From NCBI RefSeq assembly GCF_014212175.1, contig NZ_JACJVR010000019.1, forward strand, positions 1-64,000: 64,000 bases of DNA, given 5' to 3'. The DNA is from Cohnella xylanilytica. GTDB taxonomy: Bacteria > Bacillota > Bacilli > Paenibacillales > Paenibacillaceae. Position 1 is the first letter of the stretch. Every line of letters starts with the position of its first letter. Below the pieces are notes generated by a model that ran no database searches, was not told where the DNA came from, and worked only from the letters and a program-made list of their open reading frames with translations. A program made the translations under genes and the position numbers. Shown piece after piece: positions 9,645 through 18,212 of the stretch.

Positions 9645-11885
9645 GTGAAGGAATGGACGGGAAAATCTCTCTTCTTTAAAGTGTTCGCTTGTTTTCTCGC
9701 CGTCATGGTCCTCTTCTCTCTCGTCTGGACGATCGCGCTCTCCCTCTTCAAGCAGACGATGATCCGCGAGAGGGAACGCGAGAGCCAAGCCGCCCTGTTC
9801 CATGCCTCCGAACGATTCGACGGCCATCTGGAGCGGATCGAATCGTTCTTGTTCGAGCTGAGCGAGAATCCCGACCTGGTCGGCTTCGACCGGCAATTAT
9901 CGACCCGCCCAGCGGACGAGATCGACTACCTTCCGGCGCGCGGCGTCATCCGTTCCCTTCAGAGCTATGTCTATCAACCGCAGAACGCCTTGCTGGCGGT
10001 CATCGTTCACTTCCGCTCCGCGTCCCTGGCCTTGTCCCACAAAGGCAGCGCCGACGCCCGGCTCCTGTTCGACCGCCTGTACGCCAGCCCGGACTATTCG
10101 TTCGACGATTGGCGAAGCCGCCTCTCCGGAGGACGCAACTTCGAGCTCCTGCCCGCCGGGACGTTCGTCGTGGACGGCCGGACGAGAACGGCCCTGCCGG
10201 TCGTGTTCCGCCAGCCGGCGAGCAACTACCAGATGATCGCGCTTCTCGACATGGAGAAGATAGACGAAGAGACCGTCGGGCTGGCCGAGCCGGGCGAATG
10301 GATCGTGATGGCCCGGGACGGAACCGAGCTGTACCGGAGCGGAAGCTTGACGGCCGCCGCGCCGCCCCGTATGGAGACCGGACAAGGTATCGCGCGCCGC
10401 GCGGGCAATCATTATATCTATAAGAAAAACGCCGCCGGTCTGACTTATGTATTCGTCGTTCCTTCGAGCTGGATGACGAAGGGCGCAGGCAGCCTCTCGC
10501 GTCTCCTGCTGCTCATTCTGGCCGGAGCGCTGGCCATCGGCCTGGCCGCGGCTTACGCCGTCAGCGAGCGCATCCGGAAGCCGGTGAAGAACCTGCTCGC
10601 CACCGTTCTCAGCCTGCAGCCTGCTCCTCCCCCGGGCGGCTCCTTCAAGGAGTTCGGGGTCATCCACGAGAAGGTGAACGACCTGCTGGGCGAGAAGGCG
10701 CGAATCTCCGAACAGCTGAGAAGCCGGGATTCCGCGCTGAAGAGCTACGGCTATTTGAATCGGCTCAAAAACATCCCGGGCGACGCGCTGGAATGGAGAG
10801 AGCTTCCCGCGAGAGACCCGGGCTTCATCGTCGCGCTGTTCACGGTCCGCTTCGGATCCCCCGGAGCCGCCGAGCTCCCGGAGGAAGCCCGCGGCTTAGC
10901 CGTCCGCCGGCTGCTCGCCCGGCTCCGCGACCATGTCGCCGGGCGGTTCCCTTCCGCCCATACGTTCCAGATCGAGAGCGACCGCGTCGTCACCGTGTTC
11001 GCCGGCGGGGAGCGCGAGGCCGTCGTCTCGCACCTGCGCGCCTTGAAGGAGCCGCTGGACCGCGAGGCCCATGTCCGTTCCGTGACGATCGCGATCGGTG
11101 ACCGCTTCGAGCATCCGTCCGAATTCGGGCCGGCCTACGAGCAGGTGCAGAAGTTAAGCCTTCAGGCGCCCCTGTCCGAAGAGACGCAGATCGTCGACAG
11201 GCCGGCGGCGGCGCCGGTATTCGGCCTGAGCCCGAAGCAGGACCGCGCGTTAAGCGCGCACCTGCAGGACGGCAACGCCGACGGCGCCTGCCGGCTGCTC
11301 GACGGTCACGTCGACCGGATGGCCAGAGGCGGCGCCGGCGTCGGAACGTACGCCGAATTGGCCCGGCTGCTGCTCGCCAAGATCCGGACGCTGGAGCCCT
11401 CGCCGTCGGAGGACGCCGACGACAAGCGGCTCGAAGCGTTCGGCGAAGCGTTCGCGCGCTGCCGCACCGCCGAGCAGTTCAAGGAAGTATGCCGGGAAGC
11501 CGTTCGCTATTCGGCCGAGCGGGTCCGCGGCGGACGCGAAGAAGCGGACCCGGTCGCCGGGCTTGTGATGAACATCCTGGAGACGCGTTATTCGCAGGAC
11601 CTCTCGCTCGGCTATCTGGCCGACTTGCTCAACATGTCCAGCGCGTACCTGTCGGTCTATATCAAGGAGAAGACGGGGGCCAACTTCAGCGAGCACCTGA
11701 ACTCGATTCGGGTTCGCAAGGCGCAGGAGCTGCTGGTCTCCACCGACAAGAACATCAACGACATCAGCGCGGAAGTCGGGTATTCGAACTTCACGTCCTT
11801 CAACCGGATGTTCAAGAAGCAGACCGGCATGACGCCGGGCGAATACCGGAAGCGGCAAATCGCGCAAATCCATCGAATCGGGTGA
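9645..11885 (+). CDS. Membrane-bound AraC-family transcriptional regulator with extracytoplasmic sensor
   Basis: 746 residues from the GTG at 9645, which has AAAGGGG about 10 nt upstream; an ATG at 9594 is the alternative. A transmembrane helix near residues 9-30 and another near 283-307 bracket an extracytoplasmic sensor region of about 250 residues. A variable cytoplasmic part follows, then a C-terminal AraC double helix-turn-helix (about 640-741). Its core includes LGYLADLLNMSSAYLSVYI and the usual ending FNRMFKKQTGMTPGEYRK. Such proteins sense outside ligands and activate transport or glycan genes. The binding-protein gene begins 5 bp after its stop, so the two are translationally linked. 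Confidence 0.88.
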   Translation: MKEWTGKSLFFKVFACFLAVMVLFSLVWTIALSLFKQTMIRERERESQAALFHASERFDGHLERIESFLFELSENPDLVGFDRQLSTRPADEIDYLPARGVIRSLQSYVYQPQNALLAVIVHFRSASLALSHKGSADARLLFDRLYASPDYSFDDWRSRLSGGRNFELLPAGTFVVDGRTRTALPVVFRQPASNYQMIALLDMEKIDEETVGLAEPGEWIVMARDGTELYRSGSLTAAAPPRMETGQGIARRAGNHYIYKKNAAGLTYVFVVPSSWMTKGAGSLSRLLLLILAGALAIGLAAAYAVSERIRKPVKNLLATVLSLQPAPPPGGSFKEFGVIHEKVNDLLGEKARISEQLRSRDSALKSYGYLNRLKNIPGDALEWRELPARDPGFIVALFTVRFGSPGAAELPEEARGLAVRRLLARLRDHVAGRFPSAHTFQIESDRVVTVFAGGEREAVVSHLRALKEPLDREAHVRSVTIAIGDRFEHPSEFGPAYEQVQKLSLQAPLSEETQIVDRPAAAPVFGLSPKQDRALSAHLQDGNADGACRLLDGHVDRMARGGAGVGTYAELARLLLAKIRTLEPSPSEDADDKRLEAFGEAFARCRTAEQFKEVCREAVRYSAERVRGGREEADPVAGLVMNILETRYSQDLSLGYLADLLNMSSAYLSVYIKEKTGANFSEHLNSIRVRKAQELLVSTDKNINDISAEVGYSNFTSFNRMFKKQTGMTPGEYRKRQIAQIHRIG

Positions 11886-11890
11886 TCGGA

Positions 11891-13546
11891 ATGAGACAGG
11901 CCATCGGAACCGGGAGGCGCTTCGGCTTCGGCTTTCGCGCGTTGCGGGGGGTGCTGACGATCGTCCTGCTCGCGGGCTGCGGGAACTCCCGCGAGCTCGC
12001 CGCCTTGGCCGGACCGTTGGACCGGCCCTCCTCGCCCCAGGCCGCGACCGGAAGCGCGGGCCTCGCGGGGGCGCCCTCGGAGAGCGCCCCGTTGTCCCTT
12101 TCTTTTCTGACGGGCACCGCCCTGCCGGGTCCTTACGAAGACACGCTCGTCTGGAGCGAATACGAGAAGAAGACGAACGTCCGGGCGAAGTTCGATCTCG
12201 TCCCGTTCGAATATCTGGAGGCGGCGCGCAATCTGGCGTTGACCGACGGCTCCTATCCCGACGCGTTCTACGCGGCCCGGCTCTCCGCCCGGGAACTGGA
12301 CCGCTACGGGAGGCAGGGCATCCTGCTCCCGCTGAACGATCTCATCGAACGGTACGCTCCGAACTTCAAGAAGCTGATGGAACGGTATCCCGAGATCCGC
12401 AAGGGACTTACGATGTCGGACGGCCGCATCTACTCCCTGCCTTCGTTCTACGACCCGGAAGACTTCCCGATGCTGATCGGCGTTCCGCTGTGGGTGAACC
12501 GGGATTGGCTGGACCGGCTCGGCATGGACGAGCCCGTCACCGTCGGGCAATGGTACGACTACCTGAAGGCCGTGAAGAAGACCGACTTGAACGGCAACGG
12601 GCGGCCGGACGAGATTCCCTTCAGCGACAACGGAATCGGGGACTTGATCAATCAATTGAAGGGAGCCTGGGGGCTCGGCAACCGGGGCCTCGGGCATCCG
12701 CTCGTGGACGTCGACCCGAAGACAAGCGGGCTGCGCTTCATCAAGACGTCTCCGGAATACCGGGAGCTTCTCGAATTCGCGAATCGGCTGTACCGGGAGA
12801 ACCTGATCGACAAGGAGATCTTCACCCTCGATTACGACGCCCTGCTGGCGAAGGGCCAGGACGGCCTGCTCGGGTCGACGATCGTGCCGAATCCGCAGAC
12901 GCTGATGGGCCGCAGCGAATTCGTCGGGCTGGGGGCGTTGGAAGGCCCGCGCGGGGATCGGCTCTATTCGCAGGTCAAGACGCCCATGGCGCACGTCGGG
13001 GCGTTCGCGATCACGGACAAAAATCCCGATCCGGCGGCGACGATGCGGTGGATCGACTATTTTTACGGCGAAGAGGGAGCTGCTTTTTTCTTCATGGGGT
13101 TGGAAGGCGTTACCTACGAGAAGACGGAAGACGGGGAATGGCGTTACGTCGCCGAGATTACGGACAATCCGGACGGCCTGACCCAGGAGCAGGTCTTGAG
13201 GAAGTACGTCACCTGGATGGGAGGAAGCTACCCGGGATACGTCCGGGAGCGTTACTTCAAGGGATCGGAGACGCTGCCGAACTTCGCGGAAGCCGCCGGG
13301 AAGGCCAAGCCATACGCCGTGCGCGACCTCTGGTACGCCTTCAACTTCGACGAAGCGGAGCAGGAGACGATGGGGTCCGTCGGCCGGCGCATCGAGACGT
13401 ACGTCGCGGAGATGGAGCGCGGGTTCGTCGGCGGCAGCGTGCCGCTGAGCTACTGGGATCGGTATGTCCGGAACGTCGAGGACATGGGGCTCGCCGAGTA
13501 CATGCGGGCCTACGAATCCGCCTACGAACGCTACCGCAAGGCATAA
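11891..13546 (+). CDS. Extracellular solute-binding lipoprotein (sugar ABC transporter type), orphan
   Basis: 551 residues from the ATG at 11891. The signal peptide ends in a lipobox LAGC with the modified cysteine at residue 30, so the mature protein would be membrane-anchored outside the cell. The body resembles large LipO/YtcQ-type binding proteins, with the segment LNGNGRPDEIPFSDNG. No permease gene is adjacent: the next gene downstream is a convergent DNA ligase. It may lend its ligand to permeases encoded elsewhere, or serve as the ligand-binding partner of the AraC sensor just upstream. Confidence 0.85.
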   Translation: MRQAIGTGRRFGFGFRALRGVLTIVLLAGCGNSRELAALAGPLDRPSSPQAATGSAGLAGAPSESAPLSLSFLTGTALPGPYEDTLVWSEYEKKTNVRAKFDLVPFEYLEAARNLALTDGSYPDAFYAARLSARELDRYGRQGILLPLNDLIERYAPNFKKLMERYPEIRKGLTMSDGRIYSLPSFYDPEDFPMLIGVPLWVNRDWLDRLGMDEPVTVGQWYDYLKAVKKTDLNGNGRPDEIPFSDNGIGDLINQLKGAWGLGNRGLGHPLVDVDPKTSGLRFIKTSPEYRELLEFANRLYRENLIDKEIFTLDYDALLAKGQDGLLGSTIVPNPQTLMGRSEFVGLGALEGPRGDRLYSQVKTPMAHVGAFAITDKNPDPAATMRWIDYFYGEEGAAFFFMGLEGVTYEKTEDGEWRYVAEITDNPDGLTQEQVLRKYVTWMGGSYPGYVRERYFKGSETLPNFAEAAGKAKPYAVRDLWYAFNFDEAEQETMGSVGRRIETYVAEMERGFVGGSVPLSYWDRYVRNVEDMGLAEYMRAYESAYERYRKA

Positions 13547-13596
13547 TCGGGTGCGGGCTTGGAAGGGAACGTTGTGCCATTCGAAAATCGAACGGT

Positions 13597-13622
13597 CCGC
13601 CCGCTGCGCGCCCAGCGGGCGG
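13597..13622. terminator. GC-rich hairpin between convergent genes
   Basis: CCGCCCGCTG and CAGCGGGCGG form a perfect 10-bp stem around a 6-nt loop, directly abutting the stop codon of the minus-strand ligase gene. No T-run follows on either strand, so termination is plausible but unproven. Confidence 0.45.
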
Positions 13623-14474
13623 CTAGACGACGAACCCCAGGAACTCGGGCTCCCACAGACGTCCCGCCTTCGTCCGCCGGACGTAACGCACCCGGGCTTC
13701 GATCGCCGGCTTCACGTAGACGAAGTTCCGGTCCTCTCCCGTCGCGAGCTCCTTGGCGATTCCTTGGAACGCCTGCCGGTAGGCGGCCGGGATGTTCCGG
13801 TCGAGAACGCCTTCCGCCTCTCCGTCCCTCTCCACCAGCCACCCGAACGGGTCTTTGCGGTAACCCGAGATTCGCAAATTCGCGAACCGGTAGTTCGGGA
13901 TGGCGAGCCAATCTCCGGTTCGGCCCGCGACGTAAGGCCGGTCCGCCCGCTTCGCCACCATGCCCTCCAGCCCGATCCTCCGGATCGATTCGAATACGTC
14001 CCTGCCCCCGCCCCGAACGAACGCGAGCCGGTTGAAGACGCCGTTGTCGTCCAGCGCTTCGGCGAGAATCGCCTTCCGCTCGGCGAGCGGGAGGCTTCTC
14101 AGATCCCGTCCCCGATAACGAAGAACGTCGAAGACGAAGTAGTGAACTGGACGGCGGACCGACGCCTCGCGAATGTCCAGCTCTTTGCGCAGCCGGAACC
14201 TGATCTGCAGATCCTCGTACCGGGGGAAGCCGGTATCGGGCTCGAGCATCGCGACCTCGCCGTCCAGCACGAGATCGGATCCGTCCCGGACCGGCACCCG
14301 GCTCAGCTCCGGATACAGTCCGGTGACGTCCCGCCCGTAACGCGAATAGAGACGGACCGTCCCGTTCTCCAGGGACAGGAGCAGACGTTGCCCGTCGATC
14401 TTGGGTTCGAATACGTATCGCTCGTCGTCGAACGGGAGTTCGGCGCGCTCGGGTAGGCTCGGGGGAAGATACAT
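13623..14474 (-). CDS. ATP-dependent DNA ligase (stand-alone, LigD-ligase-like)
   Basis: 283 residues from the ATG at 14474, which has CAGGTG about 7 nt upstream; an ATG at 14498 is in frame but has a weaker site. It joins DNA ends through a lysyl-AMP intermediate. Motif I is EPKIDGQR, with K25 the predicted adenylated lysine; motif III is LDGEVAM and motif IV is EGMVAKR. The motif V region reads WLAIPNYR, which lacks the usual lysines, so adenylation efficiency is uncertain. A C-terminal part of about 85 residues would be the OB fold. The gene is divergent from a spore-protein gene, which suggests a role in spore or germination DNA repair. No Ku gene is in the window. Confidence 0.8.
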   Translation of the reverse strand: MYLPPSLPERAELPFDDERYVFEPKIDGQRLLLSLENGTVRLYSRYGRDVTGLYPELSRVPVRDGSDLVLDGEVAMLEPDTGFPRYEDLQIRFRLRKELDIREASVRRPVHYFVFDVLRYRGRDLRSLPLAERKAILAEALDDNGVFNRLAFVRGGGRDVFESIRRIGLEGMVAKRADRPYVAGRTGDWLAIPNYRFANLRISGYRKDPFGWLVERDGEAEGVLDRNIPAAYRQAFQGIAKELATGEDRNFVYVKPAIEARVRYVRRTKAGRLWEPEFLGFVV

Positions 14475-14550
14475 GCGGTTGCACCTGCCGATCATCATCG
14501 TTATTCCGATTGTAGCACCGCCGGAGGATCAAGGGTTCCGGTAAATGTTC

Positions 14551-14580
14551 GCATAAAAGGAAGCGCGTTATCGCATATTA
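14551..14580 (+). promoter_or_regulatory. Sigma-G-type forespore promoter of the SASP gene
   Basis: GCATA at 14551-14555, an 18-bp spacer and CATATTA at 14574-14580 match the forespore sigma-G consensus (GHATR, 18 bp, CATNHTA). The start codon of the spore protein follows 26 bp downstream. Confidence 0.7.
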
Positions 14581-14605
14581 GCGGTAAATCGTGGAGGTGA
14601 ATGGC

Positions 14606-14818
14606 ATGGCGAACAACCGGAACCAGCTCGTGGTCCAGAACGCGCGCGCGGCGCTGGAGCAGATGAAGTTCGAGATCGCCCAGGAGCTCGGCATCGAGAT
14701 TCCCGCGGACGGCTACTACGGCAATATGCTGACGCGGGATGCCGGTCGTCTCGGGGGCAACATCACCCGCCGGCTCGTCCAGATGGCGGAGCAGCAGATC
14801 GCCGGTCGCTTCTCGTAA
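14606..14818 (+). CDS. Alpha/beta-type small acid-soluble spore protein
   Basis: 70 residues from the ATG at 14606, with GGAGGTG 6 nt upstream. These proteins coat the spore chromosome and protect it from UV and chemicals; they are degraded by the protease GPR at germination. The GPR recognition stretch is visible as KFEIAQELGI, with cleavage expected at E23-I24. The second conserved block, GGNITRRLVQMAEQQ, follows. The product is complete and normal in length. A sigma-G-like promoter precedes it. It proves that the organism makes endospores. Confidence 0.96.
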   Translation: MANNRNQLVVQNARAALEQMKFEIAQELGIEIPADGYYGNMLTRDAGRLGGNITRRLVQMAEQQIAGRFS

Positions 14819-14835
14819 TCGGCCGCCCGCGCCGG

Positions 14836-14861
14836 CGCCCCGCCTTCCCCAGGCGGGGCGT
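14836..14861 (+). terminator. Hairpin after the SASP gene
   Basis: GCGCCCCGCC and GGCGGGGCGT form a strong stem with a TTCCCCA loop 18 bp after the stop codon. No T-run is present, so this may be a stabilising 3' hairpin rather than a classical terminator. Confidence 0.4.
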
Positions 14862-14949
14862 CGGCGATTGGAGGGACTCGGGAGGCGAGGTTCGGCCTCT
14901 TCTTCGGCCGGAAGGCGACAACAATCGCGCCTTCTGTGCGTTGGCCCAT

Positions 14950-14977
14950 ACCTAGGCCTGGGTATTCGCATATGCTA
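14950..14977 (+). promoter_or_regulatory. Sigma-K-like mother-cell promoter
   Basis: AC at 14950-14951, 17 bp, then CATATGCTA at 14969-14977 fits the sigma-K pattern (AC, 16-17 bp, CATANNNTA). An inverted repeat ATACC/GGTAT overlaps the -35 side. The DUF2642 gene starts 29 bp downstream. Confidence 0.5.
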
Positions 14978-15006
14978 AGGCGAATCGAACCGAAGGAGGT
15001 CCATTC

Positions 15007-15228
15007 TTGCTGCACTCATCCAATCCGATAAAAACGGTGTCGGTGGTCGACCCCTATGTCGTCGAAGCCTTGATGCGGCTGGCGGGCCGATACGTCTGCT
15101 TCGAGACGACCCGCGGCCGAATCGAAGGAACGATCCTCGACGTGAAGCCGGACCACGTGCTGCTGCAGCTGCATGGGAATCAAGCGTGCGTCCGGATCGC
15201 GGAGATCGTATGGACGATGCCTCTGTAG
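15007..15228 (+). CDS. Small DUF2642/YuzF-like protein
   Basis: 73 residues from a TTG start at 15007, chosen because a near-perfect AAGGAGGTC lies 5 nt upstream. The Sm-like core reads RLAGRYVCFETTRGRIEGTILDVKPDHVLLQL, typical of the DUF2642 family found in spore-formers, whose role is not established. The sigma-K-like promoter and the neighbouring SASP gene suggest expression late in sporulation, perhaps as a coat-associated protein (inference). Confidence 0.75.
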   Translation: MLHSSNPIKTVSVVDPYVVEALMRLAGRYVCFETTRGRIEGTILDVKPDHVLLQLHGNQACVRIAEIVWTMPL

Positions 15229-15254
15229 CCGCCAACGACTCAGAATGAACGGAA

Positions 15255-15307
15255 GAAGATCGCCTATCCTCCAGCCTTCTTGGCCAGGATATCGGCGATC
15301 TTCTTTT
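15255..15307 (+). terminator. Rho-independent terminator after the DUF2642 gene
   Basis: GAAGATCGCC and GGCGATCTTC form a 10-bp stem with a partly paired loop, followed by TTTTC on the plus strand. Confidence 0.7.
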
Positions 15308-15328
15308 CGGTTCCGGCGGTCCGCGACG

Positions 15329-15688
15329 CTAGTCCGTATCCGCTTGTTCCTTTTGCTCCTGTATGAGCCGTTTGCGTTCGACATGGGCCGCTCCCCATCG
15401 ATGCAAGGTTTCCAACACCGGAGACAAGCTCATGCCGTATTCCGTAATCGAGTATTCCACTTTCGGCGGGACTTGCGGGTAAATGACTCGTCTCACGAGC
15501 TCTTCCTCCTCCAATTCGCGCAGATGGAGCGTTAGCATCCTTTGGGTAATGTCGGGCAGCAATCTTCTTAGCTCATTGAACCGCAAAGGTTTGCCTTGAA
15601 GCAGATGATACAGAATAAGCGGCTTCCATTTGCCGACGATCGAATCCAGCGCCGCGACGAATTGACATTGGACAGGGTTGTTTGGCAT
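15329..15688 (-). CDS. HxlR-family transcriptional regulator
   Basis: 119 residues, a single winged-helix domain. The family signature is intact: IVGKWKPLILYHLLQGKPLRFNELRRLLP, then ITQRMLTLHLRELEEEELVRR. A lone cysteine near the N-terminus (C8, in NPVQCQF) sits where the redox-sensing cysteine of YodB/HypR-type HxlR proteins lies. The gene is divergent from an azoreductase gene with a 132-bp shared promoter region, the same layout as YodB and AzoR1 in Bacillus. It therefore most likely represses the azoreductase and responds to quinones or other electrophiles. Confidence 0.9.
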   Translation of the reverse strand: MPNNPVQCQFVAALDSIVGKWKPLILYHLLQGKPLRFNELRRLLPDITQRMLTLHLRELEEEELVRRVIYPQVPPKVEYSITEYGMSLSPVLETLHRWGAAHVERKRLIQEQKEQADTD

Positions 15689-15741
15689 CGTTGGCCTCCG
15701 TTGCAGTACCTTTTTTCATACTATACCACATTATTGTTCCT

Positions 15742-15758
15742 ACTTACCATTCGTAAGT
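15742..15758. promoter_or_regulatory. Candidate HxlR operator over the azoreductase -35 box
   Basis: ACTTAC and GTAAGT are perfect inverted arms separated by 5 nt, resembling the TTAC/GTAA boxes of YodB-type regulators. TTACCA (15744-15749) and TATGAT (15767-15772), 17 bp apart, form a plausible azoreductase promoter, so binding here would block RNA polymerase. Confidence 0.6.
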
Positions 15759-15820
15759 TCATATTATATGATTAGCCATGGAAGCGCGCTCCACTAAATA
15801 TCAGAGAGGAAGTTACGTTC

Positions 15821-16453
15821 ATGGCAACCGTCCTGTACATCACCGCTCATCCCCTTGATCCCCAGGAATCGTTCAGCCTCGCGGTAGGCGAGCGATTTAT
15901 CGAAGCGTACCGCGAAGCCAATCCGACGGATGAAGTCGTTCATCTCGATATGTACAAAGAGAATATTCCGCCGTTCGACGCCGATGTGTTGCGCGGTTGG
16001 GCAAAGCTTCGGTCGGGTTCCGCTCTCGATCAACTGTCCGATGCCGAGAGGTCAAAAGTAACCCGTCTGGAGGAGATCGTCGATCAATACGTGGCCGCCG
16101 ACAAGTACGTGTACGTCTCCCCCATGTGGAATTTCTCGATCCCGCCGGTTTTGAAAGCCTACACGGATGCGACTTCCATTCCGGGCAAGACGTTCAAATA
16201 TACCTCGGACGGTCCTGTAGGTCTGTTGCCCGGCAAGAAAGCCTTGCACATCCAAGCCAGCGGTTCCGTATATTCGGAAGGTCCTCTGGCTTCGATCGAA
16301 ATGGGCTACAGCTATCTGAAAAAGGTGTTAGGGTTCTATGGGATTCAATCGATCGAGGCCATCTGGGTCGAAGGAACGGCGTCGTCGGAGCGAGCTCCGG
16401 CTATTAAAGAAAGAGCAATAGCGCGCGCCAAGGAAGTCGCCCAACGATTCTAA
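15821..16453 (+). CDS. azoR: FMN-dependent NADH azoreductase / quinone reductase
   Basis: 210 residues, the normal size of AzoR. A flavodoxin-like fold binds FMN and uses NADH to reduce quinones by two electrons and to split azo dyes; quinone detoxification is the likelier natural role. The N-terminal flavin motif (TAHPLDPQESFSLAVG), the PMWNFSIPPVLKAY loop and the ASGSVYS segment are all present. An AGAGAGGAAG ribosome binding site precedes the ATG. The divergent HxlR gene should control it. Confidence 0.92.
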   Translation: MATVLYITAHPLDPQESFSLAVGERFIEAYREANPTDEVVHLDMYKENIPPFDADVLRGWAKLRSGSALDQLSDAERSKVTRLEEIVDQYVAADKYVYVSPMWNFSIPPVLKAYTDATSIPGKTFKYTSDGPVGLLPGKKALHIQASGSVYSEGPLASIEMGYSYLKKVLGFYGIQSIEAIWVEGTASSERAPAIKERAIARAKEVAQRF

Positions 16454-16466
16454 TTCGCAAAAACAT

Positions 16467-16500
16467 AAAAAAAAATGCCTGTCGAAGGTTTTCAACAGGC
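16467..16500 (-). terminator. Terminator of the histidine-kinase operon
   Basis: On the minus strand GCCTGT and ACAGGC close a stem that is followed by ATTTTTTTTT. Confidence 0.7.
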
Positions 16501-16501
16501 C

Positions 16502-16531
16502 GGGAAGGCGAACCTCGCCTTCCTTCTTTTT
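16502..16531 (+). terminator. Terminator of the azoreductase gene
   Basis: GGAAGGCGA and TCGCCTTCC form a 9-bp stem with a 3-nt loop, followed by TTCTTTTT on the plus strand. It lies back to back with the minus-strand terminator between convergent genes. Confidence 0.85.
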
Positions 16532-16553
16532 ATGTTGCGGCGTCGCCAGGGAC

Positions 16554-18212
16554 TCACCCCGTTCTCTCTTCGTTCCGAACGCCGGCATCGCCGTCCGCCG
16601 TCTGCAGCGTGAACGCGAAGACGACGCCTCCCGGTTCGTTGCGGACGCCGTACCGGCTCCCGTGCAGCTCGAGAATCTGGCGGACGATGGCCAGGCCGAT
16701 GCCGGTGCCGCCGCTGTCCCGGCTCCGCGACCGGTCGATCCGGTAGAACTGTCCCCAGATGCGGGTCAGCTCCTCCTCCGGAATCGGCTCCCCGTCGTTG
16801 CGCACGTAGATCGTCCAACGGCCCCCCTCGGGCGCCGCCGAGAATTCGATCGCTCCTCCCTCGGCCGCATGCCGAACCGCGTTCGTCGCCAGGTTCGTCA
16901 GCACCTGGCCGATCCGCAGCCGGTCCGCGTAGGCTCGCGGCGGCTCCGCCGGCGGCTCGGGCAGCCGGACGTTCACGCGAACGCTCTTGCCCGAGCCCGC
17001 GGCGTAAGCTTCCGCGCGATCCGCCGCCTCGTTCAGCAGCTCGGCGACGTCGAACGCTTCCCGCTTCAGCGAGTAGCGGCCCGACTCCAGCTGCGACAGA
17101 TCGAGCATGTCGCCGACGATGGACGCCATCCGCCTCGTCTCCTCCAGAATGACCTCGGCGTACTTCTCCCGCTTGGCGCCGCTGCCGATGTTGTCGCGCA
17201 GCCCTTCCGCATAGCCGCCGACCAAGCTGAGCGGCGTCTTCAGCTCGTGCGACACGCCGGCGACGAATTCCCGGCGCATCCTCTCGAGCCGCTTCTCGTT
17301 CTCGATGTCTAGCCTCAGCTTCTCGTTGGCGGACGTCAGCTCGGCCAGCGTGCCCTGCAGATTGTCCGCCAGGAAGTCGAAGGTCCGGGACAGCTCGCCG
17401 ATCTCGTCCTTGCGCTTCCAGCCGCTCCTCGTGGAGAAGTCGAGACTCGCGAGCCGGCCGGCGATCCCGTTCAACCGGCGAAGCGGGCGGGTGACGAGCG
17501 CCGCGTAGCCGACGGCGAGCAGACCCACGACGACGAAGGCGAAGGCGAACACGTAGAGAGACAGATCCCGGAAAACGCTGGCCGCATTGGTGACGGGCTG
17601 CAGCGACGAGAGGGCGAACAGAACCTTCCCGTTCCCGGTTCCGTCGGTCGTCAAAGCCGTTACGGCGATGAGCAGGGCGCCTGCCGTCCCGCCGCCCGTA
17701 TCCGCCCGATAGACGAGCGTCTTGCCTTCGCGCATGACGCCGGAGAAGGCGCCGGCATCCTGCCTCCAGCTCTCCAACGCCGTCCCCAGCCGCTCCGCCC
17801 GGTCCATGTTCGGCCCCTTGGGCAGGACGAAGACGGATGCGCTGTCCCGGTTGCCGATCTTCAGCGGGACGGATTGAGCTCCCGCACCGGAAGCAGGAGC
17901 TCCCCCTCCGCCGATCATGATCTGCGTCAAGCCCCCCTGCAGCGTTACCAGCGCGAGCGTAGCGGAGTATTCGTCCTCGAATTGTCCGAAGTAAGGAGGG
18001 AATCCGCCCTTGCCCGGAAACAGCTGCGCGGCATTCGCGTACCGGTCGCGAATCTTGTTCAGATCGGAGGCGATATCCTTCTTCTGCTGCCGCTCGTAGA
18101 AGGAGGAGAACCCGCCCGCCAGAGCGAGCAGCAGAATGCCGACGAACAGCAGCATGGCGGCGAAGGTGACGGCGAACAGACGGAAGGCGATCGAGTGGCG
18201 CAGCTTCGTCAT
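16554..18212 (-). CDS. Two-component sensor histidine kinase (HAMP type)
   Basis: 552 residues from the ATG at 18212, which overlaps the response-regulator stop by 4 bp (ATGA). Transmembrane helices lie near residues 9-33 and 214-238, bracketing an extracytoplasmic sensor region. A HAMP linker follows (about 238-290), then the dimerisation domain with the phosphoacceptor His near 322 (VSHELKTPLSLVGGY). The ATPase domain carries NAVRHA and GGTGIGLAIVRQI. The pair is divergent from a permease/adaptor/binding-protein operon that it probably controls. The ligand is unknown. Confidence 0.9.
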   Translation of the reverse strand: MTKLRHSIAFRLFAVTFAAMLLFVGILLLALAGGFSSFYERQQKKDIASDLNKIRDRYANAAQLFPGKGGFPPYFGQFEDEYSATLALVTLQGGLTQIMIGGGGAPASGAGAQSVPLKIGNRDSASVFVLPKGPNMDRAERLGTALESWRQDAGAFSGVMREGKTLVYRADTGGGTAGALLIAVTALTTDGTGNGKVLFALSSLQPVTNAASVFRDLSLYVFAFAFVVVGLLAVGYAALVTRPLRRLNGIAGRLASLDFSTRSGWKRKDEIGELSRTFDFLADNLQGTLAELTSANEKLRLDIENEKRLERMRREFVAGVSHELKTPLSLVGGYAEGLRDNIGSGAKREKYAEVILEETRRMASIVGDMLDLSQLESGRYSLKREAFDVAELLNEAADRAEAYAAGSGKSVRVNVRLPEPPAEPPRAYADRLRIGQVLTNLATNAVRHAAEGGAIEFSAAPEGGRWTIYVRNDGEPIPEEELTRIWGQFYRIDRSRSRDSGGTGIGLAIVRQILELHGSRYGVRNEPGGVVFAFTLQTADGDAGVRNEERTG

